From NCBI RefSeq assembly GCF_963664075.1, contig NZ_OY760916.1, positions 3,245,001-3,309,000 of the forward strand: 64,000 nt of DNA. The letters run 5' to 3'. This stretch comes from an uncultured Desulfobulbus sp. (GTDB taxonomy: Bacteria; Desulfobacterota; Desulfobulbia; Desulfobulbales; Desulfobulbaceae). A model generated the notes under the pieces. It searched no databases. It saw only the letters and a program-made list of their open reading frames with translations, and was not told the origin of the DNA. Positions 1 through 6,189 of the stretch are shown here, one piece after another. The stretch's first letter is position 1; each line of letters starts with the position of its first letter. The position numbers and the translations under genes are program-made.

Positions 1-1
1 C

Positions 2-451
2 TGCCCGCTCTGTTTTGGCCGGTCATTTGTGGTGGGCAATGGTGGCGGATTTTTCTGCACTACCTGTCAACCAGGGATCGAGGGCCACCCGGTTGAAGCC
101 GCTGGCCAGGCCAGCAAAACAGGCCGCGGATCAATGCCGGTCAATTCTAGATTCGGTCACCTACTCCCTGCAGATCAGCAGCCCGAGCAGGTCACCGAGC
201 AGCAGCGGCGATACTTCCAGGAGGCCTGGCCATGGATCAAAGAAAACAAGGCTCAACTCCTGAAATCCGGGTGGACCTTGGCCGCCCTGGTCGGCAGGTC
301 AAAATTCAAATGGCCTTATGGCCGGTGGGGCCTTGCCTGGTTGCCAGTCTGGACCCGCGACCAACTGCAGGTCACCATCAGCGACAAGGGAGCTATCGTT
401 TTTACCTTCCGCTATTGCGGAAAAACTGTGCAACAAACAGCAAACCCGTGA
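2..451 (+). CDS. Partial zinc-finger-like protein, 5' end cut by window edge
   Basis: The reading frame is open from base 2 to a TGA at 449-451, so the visible 149 residues are the C-terminal part of a longer protein. The first residues carry a CPLC motif, and a CTTC motif follows about 16 residues later, together a C-x2-C / C-x2-C zinc-ribbon pattern. A GTG at 29 could serve as a start but would discard the first Cys pair, so I read the gene as truncated by the window. The rest is Trp/Lys-rich (a PWIKENK and a KWPYGRWG segment) and I do not recognise it. Zinc ribbons of this kind occur in primases and in proteins of phages and plasmids, which would fit the accessory DNA to its right. That is inference. 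Confidence 0.5.
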   Translation, partial: CPLCFGRSFVVGNGGGFFCTTCQPGIEGHPVEAAGQASKTGRGSMPVNSRFGHLLPADQQPEQVTEQQRRYFQEAWPWIKENKAQLLKSGWTLAALVGRSKFKWPYGRWGLAWLPVWTRDQLQVTISDKGAIVFTFRYCGKTVQQTANP

Positions 452-798
452 CTATTTGTAATTATATAATAATTTCAACATATTACACCAGAAAAAAGAC
501 TCAAATACCCCCCTTCCCAATTCTGCCAACACCGCAGGAAAACTGCCGACCGGTTGTCAAACTAAGGGGTGTAGAGATTTTGACCGCCCCTCCCATTGAT
601 TTGTCGTCAGTATTTTGACGGTGCCCAGTAGCTTTTATCCAAAAAACGACATGAATTCAATACCTTGATAATACGCCACTGCACACTAGCAACACCGTGG
701 TGACCATTGATAATCTTTCCCAGCCTAACAACAAAACACCAGGGGACCAGGGACACCACCAATCAGTAAGCACCGGACAGGCAGCAATCAATCATCCC
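452..798. other. Intergenic stretch, nothing recognised
   Basis: An AT-rich start (about 452-500) is followed by C-rich sequence. No convincing reading frame with a ribosome binding site, no tRNA and no clear repeat were seen. Open frames that cross it lack a plausible start and change character inside it. It is probably the upstream region of the transcript that begins near 830. Confidence 0.4.
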
Positions 799-830
799 TT
801 GACAACTCCCCTTCATCACGGCAAATATAA
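799..830 (+). promoter_or_regulatory. Candidate sigma70 promoter of the attenuator transcript
   Basis: A perfect TTGACA -35 box lies at 799-804. An A/T-rich -10 candidate (AAATATAA, about 823-830) follows at slightly longer than ideal spacing. It would start a transcript just ahead of the hairpins at 856-919. The -10 element is imperfect, so confidence is moderate. Confidence 0.35.
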
Positions 831-855
831 GGACGCAGGCGCAAAAAACGTCTGC

Positions 856-919
856 CGGGCTTGGTCGCCCGAACACACGGCGGACGCACCGCCACAACTC
901 CCAGTTCGGCGGTTTTTTT
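856..919 (+). promoter_or_regulatory. Transcription attenuator with competing hairpins
   Basis: Two mutually exclusive stems share the 5' arm CCGCC at 889-893. The anti-terminator pairs GGCGG (879-883) with CCGCC (889-893) over a 5-base loop. The terminator pairs ACCGCC (888-893) with GGCGGT (908-913) and runs directly into seven T (913-919). A further stem pairs CGGGC (856-860) with GCCCG (867-871). CCGAAC (869-874) can also pair with GTTCGG (904-909), which would block the terminator arm. This is the classical layout of a transcription attenuator. It sits in the leader of the small gene starting at 1099. P4-type satellite phages control immunity by premature termination in a leader; any relation here is only an analogy. 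Confidence 0.5.
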
Positions 920-1098
920 GTGCCCTGAGTTCGGGTGTAGTGCGTTTATTCACCATGGCTTGCTTTCTCTTTGGGGCGGCTATGTGGGAGGGGGCAACCC
1001 CTGCCGGTCCGTGTGCCGGTCGACCAACCTACATAGTTCGCCCCTTTTTGCGTTTGGTCGCGCAACAAGGGGTTCCCCAATACCACACGGAGAACAAC

Positions 1099-1467
1099 AT
1101 GGAAGCAATGGAACGTTTGGAAAAAACCCTCGACAACGGCGTTAGAGAAGCCAACAACCAAGTGGAAAGAGTCACAAGACTTTTGCACAATCGCGTTCGC
1201 ATCATCGCCGAGTTGCTACAGCAAGATATCATTGATAACGGTTCCGGCCGGGGTGTATGCCTTGGGGCAGTCTTGAATGAAACAGTCGATGAAATAGAAG
1301 AACAGCTTGATGGGTTCGTTGACGCCGTGGAAAAGTTCAAAGAGCCCTGTGTCGAACAGGTCAAATCGTTACATTTTGACCACAGAGAATCTCTATCCCT
1401 ATTGGGTAGGATTGCGCAAGAAGGAAAGACTAGCTTAATTCAACCGAATAAAAGAATAGTGAGTTGA
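1099..1467 (+). CDS. Small coiled-coil protein of unknown function
   Basis: This 122-residue acidic protein is predicted to be almost all helical. Heptad-like Leu/Val/Ile spacing runs through residues 1-40 and 60-95 and suggests a coiled coil. The ATG at 1099 is chosen because GGAG lies 7 bases upstream. The longer frame reaching back to 697 crosses the terminator hairpin at 888-919 and has a different composition, so it is unlikely to be translated. It is the only gene downstream of the attenuator leader and ends shortly before a strong terminator, so it appears to be a single-gene transcript. I do not recognise the family. A phage- or plasmid-type accessory role is inferred from context. 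Confidence 0.55.
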   Translation: MEAMERLEKTLDNGVREANNQVERVTRLLHNRVRIIAELLQQDIIDNGSGRGVCLGAVLNETVDEIEEQLDGFVDAVEKFKEPCVEQVKSLHFDHRESLSLLGRIAQEGKTSLIQPNKRIVS

Positions 1468-1521
1468 TAATTCCATAAAAATTCATCAAATCTAAATCCA
1501 AATTTTAGCAATCCAAGCACA

Positions 1522-1550
1522 AGCCTTGTCGGAAACGGCAGGGCTTTTTT
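1522..1550 (+). terminator. Rho-independent terminator
   Basis: AGCCTTGTC pairs with GGCAGGGCT (nine pairs, including G-U) around a GGAAAC loop and is followed by six T. It closes the small transcription unit that starts near 830. Confidence 0.75.
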
Positions 1551-1820
1551 GTTTTACTACCCTCAGGGTATTAATTAAGTTATACTAAAAAAATTTTTCC
1601 ATTTCTCTTGAATTATCAAGGCATATTGGAATGAAATTGCCTTTCGGCCTCCCCATTCTTTCCATAAGCTTCATGTTATAAAACTCTATAAGCTCCATTT
1701 AAAGTAAATATTTTATTTCTGATCATACTTCAGAATTGTATCATGACCTAAAACTGGATAAAAAACTGTTAAGATATAGGCAATAACGCATATAGCCCAT
1801 TGACTATTAGGATTCAATTT
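1551..1820. other. AT-rich upstream region of the AlbA_2 gene
   Basis: This spacer of about 270 bases is strongly AT-rich and lacks a supported reading frame. It most likely holds the promoter of the gene at 1821. I could not pick a single best -35/-10 pair. Confidence 0.35.
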
Positions 1821-3191
1821 ATGTCGCAGGCAATTACAAGAGAGAGACTATCAGACTTACTGGTAGATCCACGTGAGGACCTCGACTTTGAGGCCAAGAA
1901 TTGGCTTGATCTTCAGAATAGCAACGAGGATAAAGCGACATTTGCAAAAGCAGTTTTAGCCCTTGCCAACCATGGCGGCGGCTTTGTTGTTTTGGGCCTT
2001 CTCGAAACAGATTCGAGAATAATTGAAGCAGAGGGACGGCCCGCAACCCTGGATAGATATAGCCAGGATCTAATTAATGGCATTGTGCACAACTACTGTG
2101 ATCCGCCTTTTCACTGTGCCGTTCATATTGTAGCCGATTCAGAAGAAAGATTATTCCCTATTGTAGTCGTTCCAGGAGGCCATCGAGCTCCTGTTCGGGC
2201 GCGCCGTGCCGGTCCACACGGAAACATTGTTCAAAGCAATGCGATTTATATTCGCAAACCGGGGCCACGGAGCGAAACACCACAAAGTTCTCAGGAATGG
2301 GATGATCTATTAGGCAGGTGCTTACGGAACCGTCGCGACGAAATGTTCGATCAAATAAGGGACTTAATCACAGGAGCAGTGCCACAAATAGCACAGACAC
2401 CTGAGCCCGCGCGACTAGAAGCTTGGATTCATACCTGTTTCGACCGTTGGCGAATGCTTACCCAAGAGCTACCAGAGCATATTGGCACGCGCTTTCCCCA
2501 TGGATACTATAATTTTGCTTACGAAATTATAGGCGAAGTCCGTCAAATTACGCCTTCTCAGTTACCGGCTGTATTGAGGGCAAGTGTGGTTCGCCATACA
2601 GGATGGCCTCCTTTTTGGTATCCAACACGCCAAGGTATAGAACCGTACCCAATTGATGGTTCGGTTGAGTGTTGGCTAGGGGGAGATTTGCATACCCCCG
2701 CCGAGAACCTCGATGCTGCCCATGCAGACTTCTGGCGAATCAACCCTGAAGGTTTGGCGTTCTTACTCCGAGGTTTCCAGGAGGATGGAATGGAGGGGCA
2801 GGACCTAAGGCAAACACCTATTCCCCCCGGCGAGGCCTTCGACATTACACTTCCGGTATGGAGAGTCGGCGAAACACTTCTGCAGGCGCAACGTTTAGCT
2901 AAAAACCTGTTTGAAGGACCAACAACGATCAGATTTACGGCCACATATGAAGGCTTATCCGGACGAGCGTTAACGAGTATTAACCACAGACGCATGATCT
3001 GGGAGGGGCAAAGAGCACGACAAAATTCAATTACACTAAAGACACATGTGGATGCACATGCAATTGATACGAACTTGCCGGAAATTGTACATCCTTTAAT
3101 GTCTCCCCTGTACGCTTTATTCGACTTTTTCGAACTGCCTAGTCAATTAGTTTCAGAGGAATTGTCGCGCATGCGCGGAGGCAATTTTTAA
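1821..3191 (+). CDS. AlbA_2 (Schlafen-type) DNA-binding domain protein
   Basis: The 456-residue protein opens with an AlbA_2-like domain (about residues 8-130): an LDFEAKNW strand, the helix KATFAKAVLALAN and the glycine turn NHGGGFVVLG are the family hallmarks. This fold, formerly called the divergent AAA-4 domain, is found in Schlafen proteins and in many bacterial regulators and anti-phage proteins. The remaining 320 residues hold no motif I recognise. The ATG at 1821 is preferred over a TTG at 1800 because AGGA lies 8 bases before it. The gene begins an AT-rich accessory run and is separated by 228 bases from the next gene. A defence or regulatory role is an inference from the domain and its neighbours. 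Confidence 0.7.
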   Translation: MSQAITRERLSDLLVDPREDLDFEAKNWLDLQNSNEDKATFAKAVLALANHGGGFVVLGLLETDSRIIEAEGRPATLDRYSQDLINGIVHNYCDPPFHCAVHIVADSEERLFPIVVVPGGHRAPVRARRAGPHGNIVQSNAIYIRKPGPRSETPQSSQEWDDLLGRCLRNRRDEMFDQIRDLITGAVPQIAQTPEPARLEAWIHTCFDRWRMLTQELPEHIGTRFPHGYYNFAYEIIGEVRQITPSQLPAVLRASVVRHTGWPPFWYPTRQGIEPYPIDGSVECWLGGDLHTPAENLDAAHADFWRINPEGLAFLLRGFQEDGMEGQDLRQTPIPPGEAFDITLPVWRVGETLLQAQRLAKNLFEGPTTIRFTATYEGLSGRALTSINHRRMIWEGQRARQNSITLKTHVDAHAIDTNLPEIVHPLMSPLYALFDFFELPSQLVSEELSRMRGGNF

Positions 3192-3418
3192 TGGAGAGGG
3201 GAGATATCCTTCTGATTTTCGATTCTAGCAGAGGATAAGAGATCACCTATTTTACCATAACCCCTCCCCGTTAATAAGCGGGTTACCAGTCCATATAAAA
3301 TATGGAATAGCACATCTCATCTATTTTTTAGAATTTTCAACTAAATAACGAATGAAATATTCTTATGTCACGAGAGTAACATTACATTCATATAATAATT
3401 TATTCAAGTGCTGACACA
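3192..3418. other. Spacer with short inverted repeats
   Basis: The 227-base gap is AT-rich. A GGAGAGGGGAG run near the AlbA_2 stop is partly complementary to a CCCCTCCCC run about 60 bases later, which may form the 3' hairpin of the upstream gene. No reading frame is supported. Confidence 0.3.
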
Positions 3419-3928
3419 ATGTCTGAATCAAATACACAAGTAGGTCAAAGAATCCAGGAAAAATTTCGATTCTACACTCTCAGTCTTATCTTCACGTTGC
3501 TTGGGCTAGCTGTGCAGACTGCAAAATTTGGAACTTCTATGCACGCAGATCTTATTGAGCTAGGTTCATGGGGGTTTCTTTTAATATCTGCTTTTACACT
3601 AATGAGCCACATTGAATGGTCTCCACAACTTTATCGGTTATTTGATTTACAATCAGACCTTAAAAGTGATCAACAAAATTTAAAAAAAGCTCTTTCTTCA
3701 GGATCTCCAGTTATTGACAAGTATCAACACCCTATAAATCCTGATAATTACCTTCAGATACTTGAAAAACGTTTGAGCATTATAGACAATCAAATTGGCA
3801 AGATTGACACTGGATCTCAATGGAAGCACAAGATTCATAAAGCTAGTTTTTTACTAGGACTTATGTTTCTCATAACATCAAGAGCTTATTCCCCAATAAC
3901 CAGTATTATCAAGCGTATTATTGAGTAA
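3419..3928 (+). CDS. Small membrane protein, two N-terminal and one C-terminal TM
   Basis: The 169-residue protein has two hydrophobic segments near the N-terminus (about residues 18-36 and 46-65). A polar helical middle contains several Lys/Asp/Gln-rich heptads. A third hydrophobic segment (about 141-160) lies close to the C-terminus. The layout (a TM pair, a cytosolic helical part, one more TM) recalls SLATT/S-2TM-type membrane effectors that accompany sensor or nuclease genes in defence islands, but I see no diagnostic motif. The ATG at 3419 lacks a strong Shine-Dalgarno. It is followed by an attC-like palindrome and then the next gene. Function unknown. Confidence 0.6.
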   Translation: MSESNTQVGQRIQEKFRFYTLSLIFTLLGLAVQTAKFGTSMHADLIELGSWGFLLISAFTLMSHIEWSPQLYRLFDLQSDLKSDQQNLKKALSSGSPVIDKYQHPINPDNYLQILEKRLSIIDNQIGKIDTGSQWKHKIHKASFLLGLMFLITSRAYSPITSIIKRIIE

Positions 3929-3966
3929 CCATAACCAAATAATCAAGTGGACCGAAAACGCGAGCG

Positions 3967-4036
3967 GCTAACTGTGAAAAGGTTCAGCGATATTCCTATA
4001 GTAGGGTCGCCGTCGCTACTCTTCACCGTTATTAGC
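3967..4036 (+). repeat. attC-like imperfect palindrome 1
   Basis: GCTAAC (3967) at the left mirrors GTTATTAGC (4028-4036) at the right. Inside, GTGAAAAG (3974-3981) pairs with CTCTTCAC (4019-4026) with one mismatch, and AGCGA pairs with TCGCT (4013-4017). The left arm carries extra unpaired bases, as attC sites do. Length about 70 bases and position between two unrelated genes fit a cassette recombination site. The right core is GTTATTA rather than the consensus GTTRRRY, so it is degenerate or not a true attC. Confidence 0.3.
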
Positions 4037-4049
4037 TTAGAGAGGAAAT

Positions 4050-4607
4050 GTGCAAGAATTTATACATTTAATAAAATCACGCTCTAAAGAGCATGAAATA
4101 ACATTTTCTCGCATCCATGACCTTCCAGGCTCAATGATGTCAATTTTGAGACAGGAACTTGATTCCCTAGTTAGGGTTCTTTATTTGCTAACCATTCCGG
4201 ATATCGAAGAAAGAAAGAGACTAATGGCTTGTACCGTTAACGGGGAGCGGTGGAAAACAAAAAACCCGAAAGGCAAGCACGTCACGGTCACGGATGCGAT
4301 GATGGTAGAAGCGTCAAAGCAATTTGAGGGATGGGCGAGCTCTGTCTATAAGTTTGGATGCGCCTTTATTCATCTTTCAAACTTTCATGGCTACAACGAT
4401 TCTAACCCACTTGAAACTCTGACTGACCAAGAAAAATTAGACGTTCTTAATCATATGCGTCATTACCACCATGGGCCTGAATCTGATAATCCAACATTCA
4501 AGGATTTGGCAAGATATTTCCCCGGAGTCTTTGACAAAATCAAGAGTAATTTAGAGAGTTACCTTGATGATCTGGCAGACGAAGTTCCCATTGAGCATAT
4601 CTTGTAA
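4050..4607 (+). CDS. Unknown helical protein, possibly HEPN-like
   Basis: The 185-residue protein starts at a GTG (4050), 4 bases after GAGG; the overlapping ATG at 4048 is in another frame and soon meets a stop. Secondary structure looks all-helical. A central CAFIHLSNFH segment and an HMRHYHHG segment are His-rich, and the general pattern (long helices, a conserved-looking H-L-S) resembles HEPN-type or abortive-infection proteins. The canonical R-x4-6-H motif is not clear. The stop codon overlaps the first bases of the next palindrome, which is how integron cassettes are built. Function unknown; a defence role is only inferred. Confidence 0.5.
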   Translation: MQEFIHLIKSRSKEHEITFSRIHDLPGSMMSILRQELDSLVRVLYLLTIPDIEERKRLMACTVNGERWKTKNPKGKHVTVTDAMMVEASKQFEGWASSVYKFGCAFIHLSNFHGYNDSNPLETLTDQEKLDVLNHMRHYHHGPESDNPTFKDLARYFPGVFDKIKSNLESYLDDLADEVPIEHIL

Positions 4608-4672
4608 CAAAGCGCTGCTGTCGAACAAATTTTCAACTGTGCTCCAAATTTGCCGCAAAGTGCGGTGTCCTT
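4605..4672 (+). repeat. attC-like palindrome 2, overlapping the stop codon
   Basis: The element begins TAACAAAG at the stop codon of the preceding gene. It contains a perfect 7-bp inverted pair CAAATTT (4626-4632) / AAATTTG (4646-4652), flanked by GCGCTGCTGTCG on the left and CCGCAAAGTGCGGTG on the right. Starting with TAACAA at the stop, an inner AAATTT palindrome and a GCGG right arm are features of many chromosomal integron attC sites. The expected terminal GTTAG is replaced by GTGTCC, so the site looks mutated. Confidence 0.4.
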
Positions 4673-4688
4673 TCAAAAATGAGGTCAT

Positions 4689-5924
4689 GTGGTAAAAGCC
4701 AAAAATACAGATCGAACCGAACGCCAAGGTGTCCATTTAGTAGGGCTTAAGTTAGAGCGAGCAGGCTTCGCAGAGCGTGAACAAGCAGCTAGTGATTACG
4801 GTATTGATTCGGTCGCTGAACTAATTGAGAACGAGGCCGCGACCGGGCGATTACTGGCAATCCAAATCAAGTCAGGGTCCAGTTATCTACATGAAAAGAA
4901 AAATGGGCATTTCATTTATCGACCGGACGCGGCTCACGTAGCTTATTGGTTAACACACTCGCTCCCTGTAATTTTATGCTTGTGTGACATTGAAAACGAA
5001 ACCGTCTACTGGCAGAGACTTGCGGTCGACACCGTGGAGAAAACAGGCAAGGGATACAAGGTGACCGTGCCGGAGACTCAGGTTCTCCAGGAGGATGCAC
5101 GATCAAAGCTTGTCGATGCGATGACTCACTATGTCGCCTCAACTGAGTACACATTAATTAGCACCGAAGATGTCAGTCATGGGCTTGCCAAGCGCTATTC
5201 TGTCCGAATCGTCCTCAATCGAAGCATGACTAAGCCTGAAATGGCAGTCGTAGTCAGAGAAGTGACAGCTCGAACCGCTAAACGCAGATATTCTAGGGAC
5301 GACATAGTGAAGCGCCAATGGGGAGATACGGATGCGCACGTAGTTTGGACATTTGTCTTTTCAAGCGCAGAGGATGAGAAACGGTCGGCCTATGTTTGTC
5401 GAAGCGAGTGGATCGATTCCAAACTTAGCCCCGATGCATCACCATTGAAACTGATAGGCGAAGACATCGGTGACGGGATCATCGTCGACTGGGAGAAAAG
5501 CCCTCTGACATATTTCCCCACGGGTAGCAAAGATTTCGACAAGGAGCAGTATCTCGCCATCGTCCAACCAGTCATAACGGTGGTCTTGGAAAGCGTGGAA
5601 ATTATCGATTCAGCTCTCGCAGACTGGAATTTAAAAACTAATGATGATGAAACCTTCCTTGAACAGACTGAGAATGCGCTGAAAGCAATTGACCAGAAGT
5701 ACCATAAATACTCATCCTCGCCAGTAGCCCCCTTCGAATGTGCGGACTTAGATATCTCTATACGGAGTTTCTTGTCTCTGGCGCAAAACATCCCCCTATA
5801 TCACAACGAAAAGGGCTGTTCTATATGGCAGCCGGAAACGCGCCGAATAATGACAATGAAAGCCATCAATGATGTGAGAAAGCTTTGGACCAGGATTGAA
5901 TTTGAACTTGAAAAAATTAAATAA
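4689..5924 (+). CDS. DUF4365 domain protein, nuclease-like
   Basis: Residues about 12-140 match the DUF4365 family. They show ERQGVHLVGLKLERAGF, then SDYGIDSVAEL and IQIKSGSSY, and end with a segment in which a Trp-rich YWLTHSLPVILCL is followed by VYWQRL. The spaced D...QIK residues fit a PD-(D/E)xK endonuclease core; DUF4365 domains are often found beside other nucleases or ATPases in defence loci. The other 270 residues are unassigned. The start is a GTG at 4689 behind GAGG; an in-line ATG at 4687 stops after two codons. Gap of 81 bases to the upstream gene, holding the attC-like palindrome. DNA cleavage is inferred from the fold. Confidence 0.7.
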   Translation: MVKAKNTDRTERQGVHLVGLKLERAGFAEREQAASDYGIDSVAELIENEAATGRLLAIQIKSGSSYLHEKKNGHFIYRPDAAHVAYWLTHSLPVILCLCDIENETVYWQRLAVDTVEKTGKGYKVTVPETQVLQEDARSKLVDAMTHYVASTEYTLISTEDVSHGLAKRYSVRIVLNRSMTKPEMAVVVREVTARTAKRRYSRDDIVKRQWGDTDAHVVWTFVFSSAEDEKRSAYVCRSEWIDSKLSPDASPLKLIGEDIGDGIIVDWEKSPLTYFPTGSKDFDKEQYLAIVQPVITVVLESVEIIDSALADWNLKTNDDETFLEQTENALKAIDQKYHKYSSSPVAPFECADLDISIRSFLSLAQNIPLYHNEKGCSIWQPETRRIMTMKAINDVRKLWTRIEFELEKIK

Positions 5925-6189
5925 TCGCCCAGAGAGAATAAATCGTCCTCCTTCGATGAGCACTTAATGATAAGGGGAACGCACCACTATTTTCAGTGCC
6001 AGGCCAAGGTTTCTCCTACAGACTTTAACCAGGGGTTTCCAGAATAACCCGTACCTCAAAATTATTACACCTGCACAAACCGGGTACAAAACAGGGTATT
6101 TTAAAAAATCACATTTTTTTAAAATCGAGCAACATATTAAAACAAAACAATAATTTTTAATTTATTCGCGTCCTCTCTTCTCCAGAGGG
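5925..6189. other. AT-rich junction between accessory and core DNA
   Basis: This gap holds two short near-repeats (ACCGGGTACAAA and ACAGGGTAT, about 6077-6100) followed by A/T runs. Such gggtac repeats occur near attachment sites of integrating elements, but no integrase is nearby and no duplicated core could be identified in the window. The minus-strand phosphorylase ends at 6190. Confidence 0.3.

Noticed and set aside
697..1098. N-terminal extension of the small coiled-coil protein
   Set aside because: Crosses promoter, attenuator and T run; composition changes at 1099, where a ribosome binding site precedes an ATG.
6077..6100. gggtac repeats as an attachment site
   Set aside because: No integrase adjacent and no duplicated core sequence elsewhere in the window.
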